A DNA stretch of 64,000 nt from contig CAWIFL010000003.1 in the NCBI GenBank assembly GCA_963835535.1, positions 62,001-126,000 of the forward strand, written 5' to 3'. Shown piece after piece: positions 34,038-41,467 of the stretch. Source of the stretch: Fen-1245 sp963835535 (GTDB lineage: Bacteria; Gemmatimonadota; Gemmatimonadetes; Gemmatimonadales; JACORV01). The notes beneath the pieces are model-generated. The model saw only the letters and a list, made by a program, of their open reading frames with translations. It ran no database searches and was not told the origin of the DNA. How positions within the stretch are numbered: the stretch's first letter is position 1; each line of letters opens with the position of its first letter. Position numbers and translations under genes: made by a program.

Positions 34038-34256
34038 GGAACCGCTCGACGCGGCCCGCCGTATCCACGAGCTTCTGCTTCCCGGTGAAATAGGGATGGC
34101 ACTTCGCGCAGATCTCGAGGTGGATCGCCTTGGCGGTCGACCGCGTCTTGAACGTGTTGCCGCACGCGCAGACGACGGTCACCGTGTGGTAATCGGGATG
34201 AATGCCTGCCTTCACGGCGCCCTGCCCATACGCAAAGGGTGAACTAGGAGCCTGCA

Positions 34257-34286
34257 AATATAACCGGGGCCTCAACTTGGCGACAA
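34257..34286 (-). promoter_or_regulatory. Candidate rpmE promoter
   Basis: On the minus strand TTGTCG (34286-34281) and TATATT (34262-34257) are separated by 18 nt. TATATT is conspicuous against the GC-rich background. It would give a leader of about 35 nt before the rpmE GTG at 34215. Shares the 162-bp divergent region with the regulator gene at 34378. Confidence 0.5.
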
Positions 34287-34306
34287 GCCGCTGGTTCCGG
34301 TCCGAT

Positions 34307-34335
34307 TTGACACCCGTAGGCCCCAACGGTAAACT
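34307..34335 (+). promoter_or_regulatory. Sigma-70-type promoter for the Crp/Fnr gene
   Basis: Perfect -35 TTGACA (34307-34312), 17-nt spacer, -10 TAAACT (34330-34335). The transcript would start near 34342, where the palindrome GCACTCGTGC (34340-34349) sits; this could be an operator, for example for autoregulation, though that is speculative. The ATG of the regulator is at 34378. Confidence 0.65.
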
Positions 34336-34377
34336 AGGCGCACTCGTGCAGTTAGCTCACCGCCCCCTCAGGCGCTC

Positions 34378-35052
34378 ATGTCTGCGACTGACGTGCTCAA
34401 AAAGGTGCCTCTCTTCAGCGACCTCTCCGAGGCCGAGCTGGCGCGTTTCGCGGAGGTCACGCGGGAGCGGGAGTACCCGAAGAACAGCGTCATCCTCTTC
34501 GAGGACGACCCCGGCGACGCGCTGTACATCGTCTCCGCCGGCCAGGTGAAGGTCGTCCTGATCGGCGAGGATGGGCGCGAGGTCATCCTGTCGGTGCTCG
34601 GGGACGGCGACTTCTTCGGCGAGATGGCCCTGATCGACGACGAGCCGCGGAGCGCGCACGTGATCGCGATGCGGGACTCGCAGCTGCTGGTCCTGCGCCG
34701 CGACGATTTCCAGGCGCAGCTGGTCGCGCAGCCGAAGATCGGCCTCAAGCTGCTGCGGGTGCTCGTTCAGCGCCTGCGCCGCGCCGACGAGAAGATCGGC
34801 GGCCTGGTCCTGCTGGACGTCAACGGGCGCGTCGCCCGGCTCCTGCTGGACATGGCGGACGAGGGGGGCGGGCCGAAGATCACGCGCCGCCTGACGCACC
34901 ATACGATCGCCCAGATGATCGGCTCCTCCCGTGAGACGGTGTCGCGGGCCATGCGGGAGCTGGTGGACCGGGGGCTGATCGAGGTCACGCGGCGGGAGAT
35001 CTCCATTCGCAATCGCGAAGGCCTCGGCCAGCTCGCCGGCTCGCGGGCGTGA
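34378..35052 (+). CDS. Crp/Fnr-family transcriptional regulator
   Basis: 224 residues. N-terminal cyclic-nucleotide-binding-type beta-roll (LFSDLSEAELARFAEVTRERE, GDALYIVSAGQVKVVLIGEDGREVILSVLGDGDFFGEMALIDDEPRSA) and a C-terminal winged helix (HHTIAQMIGSSRETVSRAMRELVDRGLIEV). The FGEMALIDDEPRSA phosphate-cassette region keeps the Gly-Glu and Arg pattern of cyclic-nucleotide binders, so cAMP or a related ligand is possible. No Cys cluster of FNR type is seen. A strong promoter lies upstream. Confidence 0.93.
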   Translation: MSATDVLKKVPLFSDLSEAELARFAEVTREREYPKNSVILFEDDPGDALYIVSAGQVKVVLIGEDGREVILSVLGDGDFFGEMALIDDEPRSAHVIAMRDSQLLVLRRDDFQAQLVAQPKIGLKLLRVLVQRLRRADEKIGGLVLLDVNGRVARLLLDMADEGGGPKITRRLTHHTIAQMIGSSRETVSRAMRELVDRGLIEVTRREISIRNREGLGQLAGSRA

Positions 35053-35084
35053 GGACCGTCACATGGCGGGGGTGACCGGTTTCC

Positions 35085-35114
35085 TTGTGAATCGCCCCCG
35101 ATTCCGGGTACTCT
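35085..35114 (+). promoter_or_regulatory. Weak candidate promoter before the MBL hydrolase
   Basis: TTGTGA (35085-35090) and TACTCT (35109-35114) with 18-nt spacing, 29 nt before the ATG at 35143. Moderate consensus match only. Confidence 0.3.
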
Positions 35115-35142
35115 TCGGTTTGCGCGACGGGGCGCTCCGGCG

Positions 35143-36009
35143 ATGAGCATTGGCGTGACGTTTTGGGGTGTGCGCGGCACGATCCCCACGCCGGGCGCGC
35201 ACACAGCGCGCTACGGTGGCAATACGGCGTGCATCGAGGTCCGGACCGGGGATGGACACCTGGTCATCCTCGACGCGGGCACCGGGATCCGGGGCCTGGG
35301 CAAGCACCTGGCCGGCCTCAACGCGGCCGACGGGGTACGCGCCCACATCGTGCTGTCGCACGCCCACTGGGACCACATCCAGGGCTTGCCCTACTTCGCG
35401 CCGTTCTTCACGAAGGGCAACGTCATCACGGTGTGGGGGCCCAAGCAGGGCGACGTGGAGATGGGGGAGATCCTGCGGCAGCTGATGCAGCCGGTGGTCT
35501 TCCCGGTGCCCCTCGATGCGCTGGCCGCGACGCTCGAGGTCAAGCACGTGAATGCGGCCCCGATCGAGACCGAGGGATGCACGATCACCTCGATGCGGGT
35601 CCGGCACCCGGCCGTGACGCTCGGGTACCGGCTGGCGATGCCGGGGGGCGTCTCGATCGTGTACGTGACGGACGACGAGCTGGGCCCGGCCGGGCAGTAC
35701 GAGGTCGGCCCGAAGTGGCGCGAGCGGTTCGTGAAGTTCATCGGCGGCGCGGATCTGCTGATACACGACGCGATGTACACGCCGGACGAGATCCGGACCC
35801 ACGCCGGGTGGGGCCACTCCACGTACGCCGAAGCGGTGGAGCTGGCAGTGGAAGCGGGCGTCAAGCAGCTGGCGCTGTTCCATCACGAGCCGGAGCACAC
35901 GGACGCGGCGATGGATACGGTCGAGGACAAGGCCCAGGAGGTCGCCGGGAAGCGCGGTGGGAAGGTGCAGATCGTGGCCGCTGCCGAGGGGATGCGGATC
36001 AGTCTCTAG
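35143..36009 (+). CDS. MBL-fold metallo-hydrolase (PhnP / cyclic phosphodiesterase-like)
   Basis: 288 residues. Starts VTFWGVRGTIPTPGAHTARYGGNTACIEVR, the hallmark opening of the PhnP-like phosphodiesterase group (family form WGvRGSiPxPGxxtxryGGNTsCvev). Zinc motif LSHAHWDHIQGLPYF; further ligands in VYVTDDE, IHDAMYT and FHHEPEHTD. The substrate may be a cyclic phosphate or nucleotide, but that is inferred. ATG 35143. Confidence 0.88.
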   Translation: MSIGVTFWGVRGTIPTPGAHTARYGGNTACIEVRTGDGHLVILDAGTGIRGLGKHLAGLNAADGVRAHIVLSHAHWDHIQGLPYFAPFFTKGNVITVWGPKQGDVEMGEILRQLMQPVVFPVPLDALAATLEVKHVNAAPIETEGCTITSMRVRHPAVTLGYRLAMPGGVSIVYVTDDELGPAGQYEVGPKWRERFVKFIGGADLLIHDAMYTPDEIRTHAGWGHSTYAEAVELAVEAGVKQLALFHHEPEHTDAAMDTVEDKAQEVAGKRGGKVQIVAAAEGMRISL

Positions 36010-36057
36010 CGTGAGTCGCAGGTGCAACGGACCCAGTTCGACGGGAGGTCGACTCGT

Positions 36058-36824
36058 ATGAAGCGGTTGGCATCCGGTACCATCGCTCTGGCATTCGGCG
36101 CGCTGGTGTGTGGCGCGGCCGGTGCCCGGGCGCAGCAGGCGGCCGCGATGCCGGCCGCGGCGGACCAGCAGCAGGACACGCGGCCGGGCATCGCCGTGCT
36201 GGATTTCGACGTCGGCGCGGTGTCGGCCAGGATCACGAGACGACTATCGACGCGCTGGGCCGCGGCCTGGCGGCGATGACCATCTCGGAGCTGGCCGCCA
36301 ACCCGGCGATCCGCGTGGTCGAGCGCACTCAGCTGCAGCAGATCCTGCACGAGCAGGACCTGGCGAAGAAGGCCGCGTGGATCCGCGGCACGGCTGTCTC
36401 CGCATCGGGAGGCTGCATCGGGGCGCGAGTACATGGTCACCGGGACGCTGATCGACATCGCCGGCAACCTCCGCATGGACGCGCGCTGTTCAACATCGAG
36501 ACGACGCGAGATCATGAAGACCGAGAGCGTGACGCGGGAAGATGGACAACGTGTTCGACATGGTCCCCAGGCTGGCCAGCGAGCTGATGCGGGACGCGAG
36601 CGTGCCTCCGCTGGAGCGCCAGGCGATGGAGCAGCTCCGGTCAGCAGGGCCCGGCACCGCCGACGGCGGCGGTGATGGCGTACTCGCGCGCGGTGCTGTA
36701 CGCGGACCGCGGCGACACGCAGCGCGCGGTGGAGCAGTACCGGCGCGCGCTCGTGGCCTTCCCGAACTACACGCAGGCGAAGACGGATTGCAATCGCTTG
36801 CAGGCCGGGGCGTGCGCGAGTTAA
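36058..36824 (+). pseudogene. CsgG/TPR-like secreted protein gene broken by several frameshifts
   Basis: ATG 36058 follows GGGAGGTC and opens a signal peptide (MKRLASGTIALAFGALVCGAAGARAQ) and GIAVLDFDVGA, as in CsgG-like curli-assembly proteins. The similarity then jumps frame near 36227 (DHETTIDALGRGLAAM...ANPAIRVVERTQLQQILHEQ), near 36420 (EYMVTGTLIDIAGNLRMDAR), twice around 36485-36510 (LFNIETT, then EIMKTESVTRE), near 36540 (MDNVFDMVPRLASELM) and near 36665 (AVMAYSRAVLYADRGDTQRAVEQY, a TPR-like tail). It ends TAA at 36822-36824. Either a decaying gene or residual indel errors; all pieces are collinear, which favours small indels. Confidence 0.75.
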
Positions 36825-36833
36825 GCTGATGCC

Positions 36834-37616
36834 GTGACGGCAGCCGTCGCGGCAATCGGTCGATCTGGAGCGCGCCAGCTCTCCGTACTCGGGGGGCTGG
36901 CGCGCTTCGTCTTGCGCGCGGTCCGGGCGGCCGCGCGCCTGACGCGCGCGGGGCGCTGGGTGATGCTGCGGGTGCTCATCAACCAGATCCGCTTCACCGC
37001 CCTCCAGGCCATCTTCCTGGTCGCGTTCCTGGCCGCCATCCTCGCGTTCCTCGTCATCTCCCAGAGCATCCGGCAGCTCGGCCGGTTCGGCGCGATCGAC
37101 AACCTCGGCACCATCATGGTCGTCGCGGTGATCCGCGAGCTGGGCCCGCTGCTGACCGCATTGATCGTGGTGAGCCGGTCCGGGACCGCCATCGCCGCCG
37201 AGATGGCCACCAACCGCGTGATGGGCGAGGTGACGGCCCTCGAGGCGATGGGGATCGATCCCTACATCTACCTCGTCCTGCCGCGGATGCTCGGCGCCAT
37301 CGTCTCGGTCGCCACGCTGATGGTGGTCTTCGACGCCGTCGCGCTCACCTCGGGCTTCGTGGCGGCGGCGACCAGCGGGATGAGCCTGAACCGCTACACC
37401 GCCATCGTCCTCAAGACCCTGTCGGCCGGGGACGTCTGGCTCACCCTCGCCAAGGGGATCTTCTTCGGCGCGGCGGTGGCGCTGTTCTGCAGCTACCACG
37501 GCCTGGCCGTGAAGGCGGGGCCCACCGAGATCCCGCAGGCCGTCACCCGCGGCGTGGTGGCGACGATCGTGGCGATCTTCATCATGTCCGCCCTCTTCGT
37601 GGTCATCGCGTCGTGA
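36834..37616 (+). CDS. mlaE: MlaE-family ABC transporter permease
   Basis: 260 residues from GTG 36834. Five or six membrane helices; the conserved MlaE signature VIRELGPLLTALIVVSRSGTAIAAEMATNRVMGEVTALEAMGIDP is present, with later KGIFFGAAVALFCSYHGL. The permease of a phospholipid or sterol transport system of the Mla/MCE type in the inner membrane. Followed, with a GTGA overlap, by the ATPase-like partner, then the MCE substrate-binding protein. Confidence 0.93.
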   Translation: MTAAVAAIGRSGARQLSVLGGLARFVLRAVRAAARLTRAGRWVMLRVLINQIRFTALQAIFLVAFLAAILAFLVISQSIRQLGRFGAIDNLGTIMVVAVIRELGPLLTALIVVSRSGTAIAAEMATNRVMGEVTALEAMGIDPYIYLVLPRMLGAIVSVATLMVVFDAVALTSGFVAAATSGMSLNRYTAIVLKTLSAGDVWLTLAKGIFFGAAVALFCSYHGLAVKAGPTEIPQAVTRGVVATIVAIFIMSALFVVIAS

Positions 37617-38335
37617 CCGCGCAGCGCGTCTCGAGCTTCCTGACGGCCGAGATGGCGAAGGTCGCCGGCGCGCCGCCGCTCGCCTACCGGGACGTCGCGC
37701 TGCTCGGCCGCCCCGACCACCTGTTCAACCTCACCCTGCAGGCCGGCGAGGTCGTCGCCGCCGTCGGGGAGGAGAACAGCGGCATCGAGGCGCTCGGTCC
37801 CCTGGCGCTGGGCCTCGCGACGCCGGCCTCCGGGGCGGTCGAGGTTTTCGGCCTGCCGATCGGCGAGCTGAGCTACTACGACTTGCTCGTCTTCCGCCGG
37901 CGTTTGGGATACCTTCCGCAGGGCGACGGCCTCTTGCAGAACCTCACGCTCCGGGACAACGTGGCGCTGCCCGTGCGCTTCGCCACCGACCACCGGCTGC
38001 GCGAGGTGGACGCCAAGGTGGGACAGCTGATCGAGGACTTCCGCCTCCGGGCCATCGCGGCGCTCCGCCCCGCCCAGGCTAACGAGGAGGACCGCCGCCG
38101 GGCCGCCGCCGCCCGCGCGGTCGCGCTGAACCCGAAGCTGGTGGTGCTCGAGCTCCCGTTCGTCGGCCTGACCAGCCGGTCGGCGCTGGACCTGCTGGAG
38201 CGCGTGAGCCGCACCGAGGACGGAGGGCGTCGCACCGTGCTGCTGACCTCCCGCGACCTGACGCCGTCGGTGCGCGGGCTGGTCACGAGGGCCGTGCGGG
38301 TCGTGGACGGCGTCGCTGCGGAGGACAAGAAGTGA
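37613..38335 (+). CDS. Degenerate MlaF-like ABC ATPase (pseudo-ATPase)
   Basis: 240 residues, in the genomic position and with the overall fold pattern of MlaF (LGYLPQGDGLLQNLTLRDNVALPV is a good Q-loop region). All catalytic motifs are altered: Walker A reads GEENSGIEALG instead of GxxGxGKST, the signature region reads ANEEDRRRAAAARAVA, Walker B reads LVVLELPFVGLTS instead of LLLDEPTSGLD, and the H-loop His is Ser (LLTSRDLT). The frame is intact and codon use is normal, so this is not a sequencing frameshift. It may act as a structural or regulatory subunit, with ATP hydrolysis supplied by another ATPase. The stop is 10 bp before mlaD. Confidence 0.88.
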   Translation: MTAQRVSSFLTAEMAKVAGAPPLAYRDVALLGRPDHLFNLTLQAGEVVAAVGEENSGIEALGPLALGLATPASGAVEVFGLPIGELSYYDLLVFRRRLGYLPQGDGLLQNLTLRDNVALPVRFATDHRLREVDAKVGQLIEDFRLRAIAALRPAQANEEDRRRAAAARAVALNPKLVVLELPFVGLTSRSALDLLERVSRTEDGGRRTVLLTSRDLTPSVRGLVTRAVRVVDGVAAEDKK

Positions 38336-38345
38336 GGCTGGCCGG

Positions 38346-39332
38346 ATGGCAGTGAGCGTACAGCGCACCGATCTTTACGTCGGGCTGTTCCTGGTGGCGA
38401 CCGTGGCCCTGGTGGCGATCGCGCTGATCGCGACCAGCGGCTGGGGCGTGGACCGCTACGACGTGTTCGTGCGGACGGAGGACGCCACGGACGTGGCGGC
38501 GGACAGCAAGGTCTTCATGCAGGGGCTCGAGGTCGGCCGCGTGGCGAGCATCGCGCCCCGCCCGGTGGGCGCGGCCGGGCGCCTGGAGTTCGTCATTCGC
38601 GTGCAGCTGCTCGACCGGTTCCCCGATGGCACGCCGCTGCGCCTGCCGCGCGGCGCCACCGCCGAGGTGGCGTCGGGTCTGCTCGGCGGCGCGACGATCC
38701 AGCTCACGGTCAACCCGGGCAGCGGCGGCTCCCTGGCGCCGGGCGACACCATCGAGATGCGCCGCCGCACCTCGCCCATCGACGCGTTCGGCGCGCTGGC
38801 GAGCGATCTCAAGGGCACGATCCAGCAGACGCTGGTCTCGGCCACGGGGACGATGAACGCGGTCCGCGGCCTGGCCGACAGCCTGCAGGTCACCACCGGC
38901 ACGGCGCGCCGCTTCCTCGTCGCGACCCAGCCCGGGACCGAGAAGCTCCTCGACGGGGTCAGCACGAACCTCGACCGGCTGCGCCTGGTCCTCGACAGCG
39001 CGAACGCGCGCACCGGGCTGACGTTCGCCCAGGTCAACTCCACGATGGCGCAGACCCGGACCCTGCTCGCCAGCGTGGACACGCTGACCCGGCTGCTCAT
39101 CGCGATGGGGGGAGAGAACCGCCCCGAGGTCAACGCGATGATCGTCAACTTCCGGAACATCTCCACGGAGCTCGGCTACGTGCTCGAGCAGATCAGCCGC
39201 CGGCCGATGCGCCTCATCAGCGGCGTGAAGATCCCCGACAGCCTCAGCGTCGAGGGGCGGCGCGCCGCGGCCGCCGAGAGCGCGCGCCGGGCCTCCCTCG
39301 CGCCGGATTCGGCGCGGCGCCCCAACCCGTGA
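38346..39332 (+). CDS. mlaD: MCE/MlaD-family lipid-binding protein
   Basis: 328 residues. An N-terminal membrane anchor (LYVGLFLVATVALVAIALIATS), then a single MCE domain (about 35-130, DVFVRTEDATDVAADSKVFMQGLEVGRVASI...LRLPRGATAEVASGLLGGATIQL). A long helical C-terminus follows (residues 145-290), of the kind that forms hexameric tunnels or needles in longer MCE proteins. It binds and passes lipids between membranes. Its GTGA stop overlaps the HD-GYP gene start. Confidence 0.92.
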   Translation: MAVSVQRTDLYVGLFLVATVALVAIALIATSGWGVDRYDVFVRTEDATDVAADSKVFMQGLEVGRVASIAPRPVGAAGRLEFVIRVQLLDRFPDGTPLRLPRGATAEVASGLLGGATIQLTVNPGSGGSLAPGDTIEMRRRTSPIDAFGALASDLKGTIQQTLVSATGTMNAVRGLADSLQVTTGTARRFLVATQPGTEKLLDGVSTNLDRLRLVLDSANARTGLTFAQVNSTMAQTRTLLASVDTLTRLLIAMGGENRPEVNAMIVNFRNISTELGYVLEQISRRPMRLISGVKIPDSLSVEGRRAAAAESARRASLAPDSARRPNP

Positions 39333-41278
39333 GCAAGTTCCTCCTGCTGCACAGCCCAGCCTGGGACCCGGGCGGGGCCGCCGCCGCGCTCGACGCCGAG
39401 CAGATCGAGCGGCGGGCGATCGCGAGCGCGGCCGCCGGCCTGGTGGACGACCGCCCGACCGTGCTGCTGCTGGACGAGGCGCTGCGGCGCCTCCTGGGCA
39501 CGGCGGGCGTGCGGGCCGCCGCGGACGCCGGGGCCGCCGTCGTCGCGCTCGGGGCCCCGGGCGAGACCGACGTGCCGCCCGACCTCCCCGGCATCGAGCT
39601 CGGGCCGGTGTTCCTGACCCACCCGGCGGGCCCGCGCCAGCTCTTCGCCGCCCTCAAGGCGGGCTACCGCGAGGCGGCGGCGCGCATCGAGGCGGCCCGC
39701 GCCCGGGGGGAGATCGCCGCGCGCTCGAAGGAGATCACCGAACTGACTCGCATCGGCGTGGCCCTCGCCACGGAGCGCAACTACGACGTCCTGCTGGAGA
39801 TGATCCTGACGCAGGCGCGGCGCATCACGCAGTCCGACGGCGGCTCCCTCTACCTGGTCGAGGGACGGGACGCGCCGAGCCCCAAGCTGCGCTTCAAGCT
39901 GGCCCAGAACGACACGGTGCCGAACATGCCGTTCGTCGAGTTCACGATGCCGCTGAACCACGCGAGCCAGGCGGGCTACGTCTGCTCGACGGGCGAGCCG
40001 CTGGTGATCGACGACGTCTACTTCCTGCCGCCCGACGTCGAGTACTCGTTCAACCGCAGCATCGACGAGCGCAACAAGTACCGGTCGAAGTCCATGCTCA
40101 CGGTCCCGATGAAGAACCACAAGAACGAGGTCATCGGGGCCCTGCAGCTGATCAACCGCAAGCGCGACCCGCAGGCCATGCTCGCCACGCCCGACGCGGT
40201 CGCCGCCCAGGTCATCCCCTACTCGCGGCGCTCGGTGGAGATGGTACAGGCCCTCGCCGGGCAGGCCGCGGTCTCGATCGAGAACAGCCTCCTCTACGAG
40301 GACATCGAGCGCCTGTTCGAGGGGTTCGTCACCGCGGCCGTGACGGCGATCGAGCAGCGCGACCCGACCACCTTCGGCCACTCCGGCCGCGTCGCGACGA
40401 TGACCGTCGGGCTGGCGGAGGTCGTGGACCGCGCGGGCGACGGGCCGTTCCGCACGGTCAACTTCACGCGCGAGCAGCTCAAGGAGATCCGCTACGCCGG
40501 CCTGCTCCACGACTTCGGCAAGGTCGGCGTGCGCGAGCAGGTGCTGGTCAAGGCGAAGAAGCTGTACCCGCCCGACCTGGCCCTGATCAAGAGCCGCTAC
40601 GCCTTCGTGAAGCGCACCGCCGAGATGGAATACCATCGCCGGCGCGCCGACTTCCTCGCCGAGAATGGACGCAGGGGCTACGAGGAGTTCCTCGGCTCGC
40701 TCGACGCTGACCACGCCAAGGAGCTCGAGGACCTCGAGCGCTTCCTCAAGACGGTGCTGCAGGCCGACGAGCCGTCCCTGCTCCCGGAGGGCAGCTTCGA
40801 GGAGCTGCTGGCGCTGCGGGAGAAGCGCTTCCTGGACGTGGACGGCCGGCCGCAGCCCTATCTGAGCGACGACGAGGTGCGCTTCCTCACCATCCGGAAA
40901 GGCAGCCTCGACGAGGCCGAGCGGCTGGAGATCGAGAGCCACGTCACGCACACCTACCGGTTCCTGCTCCAGATCCCCTGGACCAAGGAGCTGGCGCAGA
41001 TCCCGCTCATCGCCTACGGGCACCACGAGAAGCTCGACGGACGGGGCTACCCGCGGAAAGTCGGCGCGTCGGAGATCCCGGTGCAGACCCGGATGATGAC
41101 GATCAGCGACATCTTCGACGCCCTGACCGCCTCGGACCGCCCCTACAAGCGGGCCGTGCCGCTCCAGCGCGCGCTGGACATCATGCACGAGGAGGTCAAG
41201 GGCGGGATGCTGGACGCGGAGCTGTTCCAACTGTTCGTGGACGGGAAGGTGTTCGAGAGGCTGGCTGATGGGAAGTAA
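39329..41278 (+). CDS. GAF plus HD-GYP c-di-GMP phosphodiesterase-like protein
   Basis: 649 residues from GTG 39329. An N-terminal region of about 110 residues resembles a degenerate receiver fold (KFLLLHSPAW...TVLLLDEAL). A GAF domain lies at about 140-310 (DVLLEMILTQARRITQSDGGSLYLVE...STGEPLVIDDVYFLP) and an HD-GYP domain at about 330-630: HDFGKVG near 393, the later HH in AYGHHEKLDGRGYPRK, and DIFDALTASDRPYKRAVP. HD-GYP enzymes hydrolyse c-di-GMP. An insert of about 80 residues between the HD and GYP parts (YEEFLGSLDADHAKELEDLERF...LDEAERLEIESHV) is notable. It is coupled to the mla genes. Confidence 0.9.
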   Translation: MSKFLLLHSPAWDPGGAAAALDAEQIERRAIASAAAGLVDDRPTVLLLDEALRRLLGTAGVRAAADAGAAVVALGAPGETDVPPDLPGIELGPVFLTHPAGPRQLFAALKAGYREAAARIEAARARGEIAARSKEITELTRIGVALATERNYDVLLEMILTQARRITQSDGGSLYLVEGRDAPSPKLRFKLAQNDTVPNMPFVEFTMPLNHASQAGYVCSTGEPLVIDDVYFLPPDVEYSFNRSIDERNKYRSKSMLTVPMKNHKNEVIGALQLINRKRDPQAMLATPDAVAAQVIPYSRRSVEMVQALAGQAAVSIENSLLYEDIERLFEGFVTAAVTAIEQRDPTTFGHSGRVATMTVGLAEVVDRAGDGPFRTVNFTREQLKEIRYAGLLHDFGKVGVREQVLVKAKKLYPPDLALIKSRYAFVKRTAEMEYHRRRADFLAENGRRGYEEFLGSLDADHAKELEDLERFLKTVLQADEPSLLPEGSFEELLALREKRFLDVDGRPQPYLSDDEVRFLTIRKGSLDEAERLEIESHVTHTYRFLLQIPWTKELAQIPLIAYGHHEKLDGRGYPRKVGASEIPVQTRMMTISDIFDALTASDRPYKRAVPLQRALDIMHEEVKGGMLDAELFQLFVDGKVFERLADGK

Positions 41279-41467
41279 GTGATGGTAACGGGCCCCCTTC
41301 CACACGGTGCTGATCGATCGTTCTGAGCTAATCCCGAGCTCTCTCGCCGGAAATCTGCCGACGCCCTCTATCGCCAGCTGTATCCGCCTCCTATGTATCG
41401 AATGACGCCCGCCTAACGCCCCTGCGCGAGATTCCACCACGCAGAGGTCTGGCTAGAAAGCGGTCCA

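Noticed and set aside
41284..41299. Third copy of the prs/rpoD block (GGTAACG followed by CCCCCTT)
   Set aside because: Only partial similarity, without TTGCCG or a -10; too weak to include.
41410..41435. GCCTAACGC, like an integron attC core, before the RCC1 gene
   Set aside because: No matching GTTRGGC partner within 150 bp and no integrase or cassette structure; a chance match.
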